Source: Euprymna scolopes
Lineage: Eukaryota; Mollusca; Cephalopoda; Sepiida; Sepiolidae
Direction: 5' to 3'
Length of the DNA stretch: 47,785 nucleotides
NCBI GenBank assembly: GCA_024364805.1
Contig: CM044487.1
Location: 120,542,688-120,590,472 of the forward strand
Under the pieces are notes generated by a model. It ran no database searches. It had not been told where the DNA came from and was given only the letters and a program-made list of their open reading frames with translations. This document shows positions 25,137-39,094 of this stretch, piece after piece. Made by a program: the position numbers and the translations under genes. Numbering within the stretch: position 1 is the first letter of the stretch; every line of letters starts with the position of its first letter.

Positions 25137-28100
25137 CATATGTGTGGCTTCTTTGGAGTGATACAAATCAAATAAAACAAAAATACAAATTATAAACGAG
25201 ACAATTATTGTGATTTAATACTTATACTATACTTGTTTTGCTTCTAGATTTGACATTTTTATATAAACGTAATGAAAGATTCTATCCTCAGTCTTAGGAG
25301 ATCCTCTTTCAAAGAATTATCACCACTGCACCAAAGGAGAAAGGACAGATTCATGACACCCTACTTGTGTTGGTATTTATCTTCCTTCCTCAGGAAGCTC
25401 TAACAAGTTCGAAAGGTGGGGATTGAAAAGCCAGTATGCAAGAGATGTGTACACTGCTTCACAAAAAATTCCCCAGCAAATCCGTCTGCATTCACCGGTA
25501 CGTGCATCTCAGGCGATGAGCAATAAACTTAGAAGAGTAGGAAGTGGACTTTGGATTTACTTTCAACAGCTGCGTAACTCTCACGTCTCTTATTATGTCC
25601 TTTAGTAATATTTTTTTAATTCCTTATATCAAGTGCCTTCATGTCTTGTCTGGAGAGATTTCCTTAAAACAAAACCTTTTCAAAGAGAGGCAGGTCAGTA
25701 ATAATTACTTTTTTAGTCTCTTCTCATATTTGTCCATGATAGGAGTTTTTAAATGCACCTGTTATTAATGTGTATAATTTATGAAATTTTAATTTATTTA
25801 CTTACCCGACCACGCAAAAGCCCTTTCACATTGCTTCCGGATAACGATCCCTTCGTGGGCAAAAAAGTGACACCCTTTAAGGTGACGTTGCTATCATCAG
25901 GTATAATATCAACAGTGCTAAAATAAAAATAAAAAATCAGTACTTAAAAAAAAAAAAAAAACTTTTTTTCGACCCCCAAACAAAACATACTGCTACTGAG
26001 ATGTAAGAGGTTACTGTGATTAATTTATAATGGGTATTCTAGGTGAGGAGTTGTGCAGCAATAGATATTTTTTTTAATTACATTTCAATTTTTGCATGTT
26101 GGTACAGTCAGGAAAACAAAAAGCAGAAAGGGAATTTCAAAGATAAATGGTCCGAGGGAAGAAGCTATTAGTGTTAGGTTTTTCATCATCCGGAAACTCT
26201 AGAGGAAAGAGGAACGATTTTTCTGCTAGTCTTGTTGATCGGAGGTATAATAAAATCAGTGTTATTCCTAGATAACATAAAACGTTCTTGTAATGCTGTA
26301 AACACGTATTTTGATTAGAGGTTTACAACATTGTTTGAATCTGCGCTACCTAGCTCTGAATCTCTCAATGTACAGATGTCCATGTTCTATTTTTTTTCTT
26401 TTTTTCTTTTTTTATTTATTTATTTATTTATTTATTTTACTATTTCCTTTAGGATATTTTGATCGATGTATCACAGGTCATGTATCCCTCTTGTCGCTTT
26501 CTGGTATCATTTCTGTTTCTTAGTGAGTTATCCACGATTATTGATAGTTATTATTATTCACTCAGCTGTTTTATTAAAATTTTCACAATGGTTGGTAAGC
26601 AAGTTATTGGTCTATCGTTTTTGTATTACGTGCTTCTTTCTTATTCATGTAGTTATATATTTAATTAGTATAGCTGTTGTAATCTTGCGCTTTTCCTATA
26701 TATTGTCCCAGAATTGTTTGTTTCTGTTGGGTGCAACTTTCTCCATTTATTCTTTGGCAAATCTGGCTTTCATAGTTTTAGAAAGTCCTATATTTTTTTA
26801 TATACAGGGTGGAACGATAAAATTGTTGCCCTAGAGAAGACATGATTCCATTTCCGTTTGATGAAAGCCGGTTTTCTTCTTTTTTTTTTGCAGATGATCT
26901 ACTAGTTGGCCAGTTGTGTACAAATCCTAAGAGCGATAGGAGCCTTCTATCATGTCTGGAAGTGACACAATGTTCAATGAGCGAGATCGGAGATGCGCCG
27001 CTGTACAACTCATGCTCTCTACTGATCCAAATTATGACAACAGGACTATTGCCAGCACCCTAAAAATGCAATGCCAAAGTATACCTGGATGTGCCAAAGA
27101 GTGTAGTGATCCCCTGGTGCAATCAGTTAGCCGCTGGCAGACCCTGGATGTGGCAGCAGGACTCAGTGCTGGCCCATTGATTTCTTGCTGGCAATGGCCA
27201 TTGGCCTTTACTGGAATTTGAGTGGCAACAAACTTCTTGAATATCCCAGTCCTCTTTGCACTCATCCAGTGGAGTTCTGGATAGTGCTTTCCCTTTTCTA
27301 TCTTTCCATCCACCTTGACCCTTCATGACCATTTGATGTCGATGTTGACACCACCATTTTTGCAAAAATTTTATTTGGAATGAGGGAGCATAGCTAACTT
27401 ACAACTTCTCGGTTTCAGTTTTAAAAAAGTGGAAAAGAGCAAATAACATACATAGGAGCAAAGTGTAGTATCTGTTATTATGCTGCATTTAGTCTTTTCT
27501 ATACTCGGTCAGTGAAGGAGATGTTCTTTTAGACTGAAGTGATTTATATTTTCATTTCAATCGAGAGTGCCCCTATGTTGGGAGACGAATTTTCTCATCA
27601 TCTTGATCTCGTAGGGCGGAAAGTAAATCGGAACATATAGATAGAGATGCGAAGAGACACAAAAATCTATATAAATAAAACAATAGATGTATGTATGTAT
27701 CTATGTGTGTCTGCGTGTAAATATTTAATGCATAAACTCTTAAACTACTAGTCACATAACACTGAAATTAACAGGAAATAGTAATCATACACCAAGGATG
27801 GTTTATAACAAGTAAAATCTTGGTTTGGATGGATAATGCGTACAGAAATATGTCGGCAAGTTGAAATGCAAAATGTTCATTTCAGCTTGCTGATATATTT
27901 CTATTACTTTTGTGTATGTGTAAAACTAATCTAAGCTAAAAATGATTTAATTTTAAAACTTTCTTATCGGTCTACTGGGTTAGCTTAAATGGTAGGGAAC
28001 ACAGCTGTAGTGCTAAATGGTTTGGTTTCGATTCTAACTGATGGTGCTCAAGTCATTTTTACTTTTAAAATCTGCACTATATATTAGATACATTATAATA

Positions 28101-29342
28101 TTCAATAGAGAATTGGCTCTATAATAATAAACACGAAATCTGCACGAATTAACTATATATTTAGGCATACGTTACAACTGGCATAGTTGGGCGCTCCCCC
28201 CCCCCCATCCACCGGCTGCTAATAAAAGAATAAAACAATTCCTCATTTTACCAAATTTAGCTTTATTAAGCTTATTGTAGTCACCGAAGTCAAGAGAATG
28301 TGATTCTAAGCAATTGCAATCAGATGCCAATGAATGGATTACTTACCGTATCCAAAGGCGGTCGTTTTCGATATTCCAGGTCGATGGCACTTTATTGGTC
28401 TTAGTATATTCTTCTGCTTCCTTGTCTGTCACAGAGTTGAAAGGATACCAAGATATTTCAGTTTCGAAATGATTCTCAACGAGTTCTTTAAGTGCAGTTT
28501 TATTTAAAAATAGTTCGGACAGTTTGATGAATGAATTAACCACTTTAGCCTTTTTAGCCGGATACACCTAAACGCCATGACAGGGAGAAAAGAACAATCA
28601 TAAATGAGTAAAAAGAAGTGAAGAGACAACATCTGGAGAACAGTAATCTTCCTCACACGTTTAAAGAGATTATATTTATCTTCTTAGAAAAAAGAAAACA
28701 GATTGACTGTAAAAAATCACAAGAAACGAAATGTAAAACTATCCTTAAGATAGTGAACTTGTAACAGCCGTACTACAAACAACAACAGCAGCAGCAGCAG
28801 CGAGGTGACAGTCGCCCAGTGGTTCAAGACGCAGACTGACAACCTGGGAGTCAAGCTCGAACATAGTTCGTTCAATCGAAACACTTAAGAATGTTGGCAA
28901 CTTTCACATGGTCTCTTCTGGAAATACCTCATATTCTTCTAGAAAGAATTCTTTATAGAAAGATATCAGGGAAATGATGCCAACAAAAATCATCATCAAG
29001 ACTGATGCTCCTCAACAACAACAACAACAACAGTGACAGATCATGGTTAATGATTTCTAATATAAGCGCCGATTGTAAGCATTTAGCTTCTTTTCTAGCT
29101 TTCCCAATCAGAGAATATCATTTAGGTGAGCCGAGCACCTTAAAAGAGATAATAAAAGAGATCACCCACTGTTTACTTACTCTTTTTTTGGTTAGGACAC
29201 GGCATTGCAACAACTGTTAGACATTGCTCGAACTTACTCTCAAAACTTCTCTCTTGGCTGCAACCTTCCCACCAAGCCCATGGGTTCTGGCATGGATGTC
29301 CAAAGGATTGAATAGGGCTATGTGCTTAATGTAACATGCGCG

Positions 29343-29381
<39 letters not shown>

Positions 29382-32300
29382 CTACTCACACAGTCTGTCT
29401 TCAACACCTGTGTACGTACATACATTCTCATATATGAACTCTTCTCTGCTCCTTGCAAACAGGATATAGTCAAGGACGTTTTTACTTTTGTTTTCATCTA
29501 TACTTATGGACTTACTCCTTTACTAACACTTTTCTCTTTCATTTCTTTTTATTTGCATCACAAAAACAATGATTCAACAAAGTTATTTTGAACATGGACT
29601 TCTTTTACAATGGTGACCCAATGTGATTTGACCTATATCAATAAATGGAATGGAAGGTGCATAAGTGTAACTTTCACTATCATAACGAAGGAGGTGGAGA
29701 TTAGATTGTTGTGAAAGAGTTTTTCTCTTGCGAGAGAGTTTTTCAGAACATAATCCAAGGACGACAGTCGAAAGTGTAAAACTGACAATGAAACAGTTAA
29801 AAAAACACACAAAAACAAAAATAGCTTCATTTGAACTACTGTTCTCATCTTGGAGAGTATTCTCTCAATGTTTCAGTCAATGAACTCTGAACTTTTAAAT
29901 TGCATGCATCTTGTTGAACTTTGGAATCTTTCTATCAAACTCTGGAATCTGTATGAAATTTTGAACGGAACCCTTTATACAAGATAATTTGTTCTATCAG
30001 CCATGAATTGTTAGAAGTCTTTAAAAACTCATGGTTGTTTTCTTAGTATCGTCCATACTGAGGATTGAAACTTCAACCTTTAAAAGACTGTTACTTAGAA
30101 CTGATTATTACTCAGCACTTTTATACATTACACCATGGATCCGTGTGGTAATGTAATTCTACAATTTTAATAATATATCTAGATAAATAGTCAATGTGAA
30201 TATTGGCGAAGCTTTTTTTTTCCCTTTAAATTTTGATGGAGATAGTACAGTTATAAACGAATAAGAAAATGACCGAATTCAAAAGTAAAAAAAAAAACAC
30301 AAATTCAGCCTTAGCAGAGAATAACAAAAGTCAATAAATGGAAAAACTTTTATCTAGAAAGATCTGCTGAAAAAACATTAATCACTGAGATAGTCAACAG
30401 GTCACATAACCATGTTAAAAACTGACAAATTTTCATGCTCTTTGGTTTGGTTTGGTTTGATGGCAAATCTTTTCTAGTTATTTAATGATGAAATACAATA
30501 CCTATTATAAGCGATTAATTGTAGATAATTTATTGAAGACAAGTTGCTATTTTTTTATCAATAGTTTGTTGAATATTGTCTGATTCTATTTATTTAGATT
30601 CTCTTAATCCAACTCCAAGGTTAGCCATTATTAAGTACGTATTATTTGGATTTTTCAGACTGCTGTTCTTGAGTTATTTTCACAACATCACAGCATCTCG
30701 ATCAATGTAACCTCCAACCTTCTTCAGGTCGAACTCAGAAATTTTTCTGTTAGACTTGAGAATCTGTGTGGAATTTTGAACGGAACCCTTTGTTTAATTC
30801 ATGGTAGTAGCTTGTTTTCGTTCCATTAACCATGACTAAGTAATTCGCAATTGTATTTTCGGTCGCCCACATTGAGGATTGAACCGTCAACCTTCAGAAG
30901 AAAGTGATCTTTACGACTGAATTTTTCCAAGTACTCTAACTACTGTATTACAGGTCCTTATGGAATATTAGTTCTTACTTCATTATTCAATTTTGATTGT
31001 GAACAAATCATAAGGGTTGTGTGTGTTAGTCCAAATTATTTCCTGCTTCTTTTGTTTCAGTTTGTTTTACTCGTTGGTCTAGTGGTCTTCATTATTTCGC
31101 TGCTCAGATACCTCGTTATAAAATATCTTCTTATTCCAAGAGCTATACACTTATAGAATTCTCTTCCTGCTAACTATTTTCCTCCTACTTATAGCCTTGG
31201 CCTTTTCAAAACTATGTCAATAGATATCTCTTGTCTTAATATATGCTAATCATCTTTACATGAAGTGGCTTCATACATTGTGTGGAGAGACTTTCATTAA
31301 AAAAAAATGCGTGTTCAACATTATTAGAACATAATTGAACTTGAAATAACCAGTTTCATAATTCATGAAGGTATCCACTAGACCAAACATGCACCTCCTA
31401 CGAGTTAAAGAAGAAACAAACTTGTTCAATTCAACATGTATGCATTCAATATATTCACATTGATGTTCTATGCAGGCATACAAGGGAGTGATGGCAGCAG
31501 TGCCGATGCGTATGAAGTTAATGATAAATAAATGTATGCGTTTAGTTTATGTGTGTAAGTAATAAGACGTTGAAAATATCAGCAGAAACTACATATGATA
31601 TCACTGATGAATTAATGTATATGCTTATTTCATGTGTGTGTATATGTGTAAGTTATGTAATGTTTTCATTAATGGGTAATCAATAAACCAAGCAAAAGTT
31701 TTTATACAAACTTTTTGCACTCTTCTTTTATGTGGGTTTCACGTTTAATTCATTCAATCTTTTTCTGCTTCATTTTTAATAGTCAGTGACAAGCTTAAAT
31801 ATCCGTTATAGATTAAAATCTGAATTAACTTCTTTTTTTAGCTTCTTTTCGTGCAAAAAGATGACACAAGCGAGACGTTTGCAGAGTTTTCTTCAAGGTT
31901 CATTTGGCGAGAATGGACTTAGGAGAGCGAGACTAATTTTATCTTATTTAGTTGTTTACTTTTTAATTGTAACTTTCTAACTTTAACGAAATGAGTGACG
32001 CAGGCAGACAGACATTGAAGTAATATTCACTTTAGATTGTTCTACATTATTGGCCATGTCTCATTGGCTTCCCAGAGATACTGAACTTAAAACCTTAGTT
32101 TTCTCCCACTTGAAAATGTGATGTGATTTGCCATATCCTGTTATCGTTTTATCTACAGGGTTTGACCTTTGCCTCTGCTTTGTCATTCATCTTTCATTCA
32201 ACTCTGGGAGCGATTCTGTTTTATAGATCTGGGTTATCATCATACACTCAATGTGATCGTTGTCAAAATTTATACTAGCCAATTTAATTGCTACTGATGT

Positions 32301-35300
32301 AGGGTACCTAATATCTAACAGTGACAGTAGCACTGATGTATATAAATTTAATGATTAATGAATGTATGTGTTTCTTGTGTATGTGTATATTATGTGTTAG
32401 CCATAAGACATTATAAATATCAGCAGAAACCGCATATGACATTAACGATTGATTAAAGTGTATGCTTGTTTCATGTGTGTGTATATGTATAAGTTATAAG
32501 ACGGACAAAAATTGATACATATCAATGCACATGCTTATTTAATGTGTATGTATATATGTATTATAAGCTCTGCATTGACTGTTTAAATATCAGTAAGTTG
32601 TTTTTTAGTATGTTGTTTTTTTTGCATGAAATTTGATTTTTCAGTCTTTGCCGAGTTCTAGCCCTAAATTTTACTCTACATAGATGTTTTATTTATCCTG
32701 CACTATTAGTAAATTTGATAAATTTGTAATTATTAATTAAAATTAAATTCTACTCTTTTTTAGCTGATTATATGTACGTACTCTGAAAAACTTGTCAGCA
32801 AAAATTTTATAAAAATACACATGCATAAAGAGAAATAAAACAGAATTTAACATGGAAGATCAGTTTTGCGTGAAAATTTTATCAAATGATCACCCCTATT
32901 TTCAGGCCAAAAGTTTCTAACAGGACAGCACTTTATGGGCATATAGTAAAAGGCATACACAATGAAATCAAAATATCTTGCAGGTACATGATAAATGTTA
33001 AAGGCCCCCAAATTTTAATGAAATACCCTAAAAAAAGGGGGAAACACTTATTACATGCTCTCCTGTCATATAAGGAAATCTTTTCCTCTAAAAATACGAA
33101 GAAATTACAATTTCTTACACAAAAGAATATAATTGACCAAACATACTAATTAATAAATATAACATGTAATAAAAATATTTATTAATATAATTAAATATTA
33201 TAATAAAATAATACTTGAAATCTTATATAATAAAATGAAATATAAAATATAACACAAATATTAATAATATATAAATTAAAATAGTATATAAGATAAAATA
33301 AATAAAATTACTTTAATATTAGATAGTGAAAATATCCTTAAAAGACTTTTAAAATATAACTGACAAAAGTATTCTTTTTTTCGTTGGTTCCAGAAGGTTC
33401 TCCAGCATTTACTATAAATAGATGTATATGCGTTTGTAAAACCAGTTATTGATTCGTACACCAAATGAAAGCGACACAAAATTGGAGGCGACCTTTTAGC
33501 TAAAAATCAATTTAACTCCGGTCACAATCGAGAACTGAAATAATCCCTGGTCATAACAATAGGCCTACTGAACATCAAGCCAAACAAACCACTGCGAACA
33601 ACCCACAACAGACAACATATTGGTAAATATAGATTTGCCTGAATTTTGATATTGACCAAAGTAAAATATATCTGTGAAAGTTATTTTAGTATTTCTAACT
33701 TATAGTAATAACTAAAACCTTTTTATTATCTCCTTTAGATAATTTATTTTAATGTAAAATAGTCTTGTTATTTTTACTTTTGTTTACAAATAAATTTATT
33801 TTCTTTTATATAATGTGTTGCTGTAAATACCTCTAGACACACAAACATACACTCCCTTAACTGTACCACAAACCCTAAGTCAGCGTGGTAACTGACACCT
33901 CATCAAAAAAACAGTTTCTAAATAACATTTAACTGAAATAAGAAAATGGTTATGTCATTCAATGAATATATATATATTTTTTAAAAATTTTAACGACAAT
34001 TTTTTAGGGTGTGTGCATATACAGGGTGACCCAAAAAGAATGGCCCCAACTCTAATTAGGCCCCGTTTCTTAGTGTTTTGTCCGAATGAAATGAAACTTT
34101 GGTTATAACTAGTTTATTATATTCAAAACATCACATCAAAACACTAGGGCCTTTGGCTTTTTTTTTCTCCGTTCTACAGCATATGTTCTAGATGGCCTCC
34201 ATTTAGCTTTTGTTTTTTTTGGGGTCACCCTGTATTCACCAAAAAAAAAAAAAAAAAAAAAAAAAGGTACAATCTCATTTTTCAATTTAAATAAATTGTT
34301 AAATAGTCATAATGGATAATAGTACTGGACTAACACTAAACGGGATTTAACAGGTTATAGGATCAGCACTTTATACATTACCTTTATACTTAGGTCGTAT
34401 ACAATCCCCATCATTCCTAAATGGCATTTCAAGGCTTTCATCAGTTCTGGATGTGACGTTTCATCATATTTGCGTAGATTACCATTGCTGTCGATGATTC
34501 GCATGCCCACAACGTAGCCACTGACTGCTGGTTCGTTCCAACTGGAACCCTGGAAATGGAGAAAATTAAAAATGTTATGCTGTCACTACCCAAAAAGGGG
34601 ATCTTGTTATGCTGTTGGGTGGGTGGGGGATTATTCACCTTGATTAAATAATGGAGAAGAGAGGGAAGCAATTGAAATAGATAATGTGATAATTGACAAC
34701 AAACAAAGCGGTCTCATAGCGTGCTTGTTTCATTTAGGCTTCTTCTTCTTAGCATGTCTTTGAAACCTGTGGTCATACAACAGTTTCCACTTTTTATGCA
34801 ATCCTTTGCGTTATTGTTATCTTCTGCAAGAGCTTTCAAACCACACCAGTTGATTAGTAGAGTGCAGACAAAGCAGCATTGTATGGTCATTCTCTCTGCA
34901 TTCATTGATGGTTGAGTCAGTTTTGTAACCCCCATCCCATTTGTAGCCTCAACTTTTGATTGCCCGCATTCCAGGAATGGGACATTTTGGTGTGACCAAT
35001 TCGGCATCACCATTTTGGCTTGGCCGATTCAGCTCAGCTGATTCAGTGGCATGGTCACATCACCAGTCACCAGACACATTTTTATAAAGATTTTACAACT
35101 TAAAAAAAAAAAATTAAGAAAATCTGTTTTAAAGAAAAATCACGTTTTTGCAAAACTCTTTTTGGTTAATTATTTTCTGTTTTTTTGTTTTTGTTTTTTT
35201 TGCCTGTTTTTGTGTTGTTTTAAATAAACACGGTTATTTTTAAGTTTTTTTTTTTAATTAATAAAAATATGAAAATATAATTTCCTTGTTGACGACTGAA

Positions 35301-37420
35301 TGTTGTATTTTTTGTGTTGAGTTTTTAATGCTTATATCAATTTAACTGTTTTGAAGGAAAAATCACGTTTTTACAAAACTCTTTTTGGTTAATTATTTTA
35401 TAATTAATTTTTTATAGATTAAAAACTTTAAAATATTTTAAAGTTGTTTTTTTTTTAAATTAAGAAAAACAATATGAAAATATAATCTCCTTGTTGACGA
35501 CAGTGTTGTTTGTTTTTGTGTTGTGTTTTAAATAAACCTGGTTATTTTTAAGTTCTTTTATTTTTTAAATCAAATAAACAATTTTTCTATTAATAAAAAT
35601 ATTTCAATTCTATTCAAAGAAAAAAAGTACCTTTGTTTACTGAATCAATTTAAAAAATATAAAAAAAAACTTTAACTATAACGATAAAGTGCTAATCTGA
35701 TGCCGAATCGGCTACACTGAAACGTACCCCTCCCATTCCTGTTCTAACTCTAACCTTCACTTCAGAAAGGGAGATTTCCATATTAGGAAACGGGGCATTC
35801 AATAGCCTTCAGCTCCATAGCTGTAGTTTGGTCTCTTCCTGAGATGTGGTTAAAGGTTCAATATGGCAGAGGAAGCTTCTTGACTTCAGTTATTGGACCA
35901 TTAGTTCACATTCATGAAGGAAAGTGCATTTATCACTGAGAGCTTTTGTGATCTCTACTCACTTGGTAACTTTCCGGTTCACATCTGAAGGCGCAAGTAT
36001 GAACGTTGCTTGAATGGAGACAATCATGTGTTAGTCTGGCTATTAGTTTGTTTCTCATTGATTATGGTGGTTACATTTTGTCTGATTAGAATGTGGTCAT
36101 CAAGCGGATGAGATATGTACTCTCCATGGCACATAGTCACTCACAGAGAGTACTGGGACTCAACTGAAATCCTTCTGCTATATTTTCTGCTCTTTTACTG
36201 ACGTATGGCATCAACAATTTTTTAAAATCTAATTCCAAAATTCTTATGAAATTCTCTCAAATGATTCCATTTTGCTCTCTTTATGTTAAGTATTTGTCTG
36301 TAAACTAAACGTTCTTAATGCTGATTCTTGTCTTTTAACAATAAAAAAAACAAGTAGCATGAGGAGATAACTCTTTCCAATCAGTAGCTTCTCCATTATG
36401 CTAAAAGAGAGAGAGAATCGAGTGCATAAATCATCGATAACCCCATTTTAAATTAGCCTTGTGCCACATATTGCTGTCAGAAAGAGGCAATAAAATATCT
36501 ACAGTAAAGTTGAACAAATCCTAAGCGTTCACACGCTAAAAGAAATGCAAACACTGAGCCGAGATTAAAGGAGCCTAATCTTTTCTTGTCTTCCCTCTTT
36601 TAAGGGAATCATATTGGATGACAGACAGCACTTTGGTCTATGTAGGATGTCGACTAAGCTTCAAATGTCGGGTGTCTTTTTGGAAGGAGACAAACATTTA
36701 ACCCCAGGTCAAGAAAGAACAGGTGATTTTCGGATGATTAAAAGATCAAACGATAACACCTCAAATCACACTAGAAACGAAGGCATGCAGGAAGGCAGAT
36801 AAAGGCTGAATTCAATGTAATTCTTGGTAATAGAAGAAACTACTTTCACAAGTGCATCTGTTTGGCTTGTCAGATGCCGGAATCGCAGAAAGAAAAAAAA
36901 CTGGGTTTCTACATGGATTCTTTTTATGAGTGGCATTAATGTGCCTAGGGGGGGGATAGCTGCTTTAAGAAGAATGAATTGGGACGTATAGGCATGTAGT
37001 GTTGCATCGTATACCACGACAACATTGAAGTTGAGTTGTGAATTACGGTTTAAGTTGAGAGGAGTTCTGTCAGTTTTCTTAACAAAATTACAAACCAGTC
37101 TATACAAGCCTTTGAAATTAATTCCCTCCTCACCCCCTTTAATCAACCTTGGCTTGAAAACATCTGATGGCCAAATCGTTAATGATACAGGGCAGAATTT
37201 TACTTTGTATGGGTACGAATACAGAAAATAAAGGAATCTCTTTATTTTATAACGAAAAGAAACGACTATTCAGAATAAAATATCGATTTGTCAGATGCAA
37301 TGCTATTATGGTCTAACTGTAAGAATCAAACTAACTTAATTTTATATATTAGAAGTCTGTGAACAAGAAGTGCAAGGCAATGGAAAGGGATGAGAATATA
37401 TATACACACGTGTGTGTGTG

Positions 37421-37478
<58 letters not shown>

Positions 37479-38360
37479 TAGCTTCTTCAGTCTCGACAGA
37501 CTATGGATACCCACTTAAAGGATGCCTGTGCATTAAATTTTTGTGGCAAGAGTTTCACAATTTCCAACCATACCTCTCCTGAGTTGGCATGTATACATAC
37601 ATATATGTATTCATATACAAATATATATACATATATTAATATGCATGCACTTATACACACACACACACACATATATATATGCATTTTTTTTTTTTTTTCA
37701 GAATAATGAGAGAATATATAATTATTTCCACTGCCAGACAACATTGCAGCCAGCAAGAGCCACGAAAGCCAACAAACAGAAAGTCCAAGACTCGAGTTTC
37801 GCCCTCATTTTGGCTCATCAGTTAGACACATCCGAACTCAGGATTCGAAACCCAAGCCTCTTGCATGCGAGGCAAGCACTCTACCAACTGAGCAAATGCG
37901 TATGCTTTCATGGCTCTTGCTGGCTGCAATGTTGTCTGCCAGTGGAAATAATTATATATTCTCTCACACATTCTGAAAATGCTTATTGCTCGTTAGGATA
38001 GGCTTGTCGTGATGACATCCCTAGCGAGTATAAATTCCTACTAGTGAGACATCGACTTGGGTTAAGGCTGATTGTGATTATCACATCCCTTGTTTGAGAC
38101 GAAGGTAGGTACATTCCACTGTCGGATTTCCTTGCGGTTTGCTTGATCTATGATAGTTAATAAGACTTTCTTGTGTGCAGCGTGTTTGCTCAGTTGGTAG
38201 AATGCTTGCCTCGCATGCAAGAGGCTCTGGTTCCGAATCCTGAGTTCGGATGTGTCTAACTGATGAGCCCAAATGAGGACGAAACTCGAGTCTGGGACTT
38301 CCGGTTTGTTGGCTTTCATGGGTCTTGCTGGCTGCAATGTGGTCTTGCAGTGGAAATAAT

Positions 38361-38392
<32 letters not shown>

Positions 38393-39015
38393 TAAAAAAC
38401 TTGAAAATCAGATCTAATAGTAGTCTGCATCTCCTATAACAACACTGTTTTGTAAGAATGAATAATTATAAATAACTTACGTGCGTTGCAACTGCAGCCA
38501 TTCCTCCAAGAGTTTCTTCTACATTTAGAGGCTGAGCCAACATTGTCACTCCGTTTATCTTCATGTATTCGTTCAGTTCTTTCTCAATAATCCCAGTCAT
38601 TGCAGTTAAGATATAGAAGCCTTTAAATGGGTTCTGAAAAACACAAATAATCGCATTAAAGGAAAATAATTCAGACTAGTGGGACCTGTGAAAATTCCAC
38701 AGGGGATTCATTCATTCATATGTAATATATTGATGTTGGTATTCTGAAGATGTTCAGCATAAATGGAGATGCTCTGATATTATTGTAGCTCTTTTGTTAA
38801 AAATTGCAAAAGTATTTATTTAAGCTAGCAAGGACGCCTGGTGTAAAGTATGCTTTAAATATATTTTAATTCTTGCAGATTATATATATATTATTATAGA
38901 GTTAATGTTCTATCTATTTTTTATATATTATAAAGTTGCGATTTAAAAAAAAAAAAAAAAAATATCCATATGACTTGGGTACATCAGCTTGAATCGATAC
39001 CAAAACCAAAATTTA

Positions 39016-39094
<79 letters not shown>

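Noticed and set aside
26311-26834. Hydrophobic frames resembling membrane proteins
   Set aside because: T-rich low-complexity DNA gives Phe/Leu/Ile-rich translations by composition alone; no conserved motif.
28793-28900. A further tRNA-like SINE head (GCCCAGTGGTTCAAGAC...)
   Set aside because: Only the A-box-like part is convincing; no clear B box at the expected distance.
34714-35013. 99-codon minus frame
   Set aside because: Looks like a decayed repeat; no domain, no splice logic, and it lies in an intron.
38170-38245. Functional tRNA-Ala gene
   Set aside because: The anticodon arm is good, but the T arm and acceptor stem pair poorly and a SINE body follows, with a second copy nearby.
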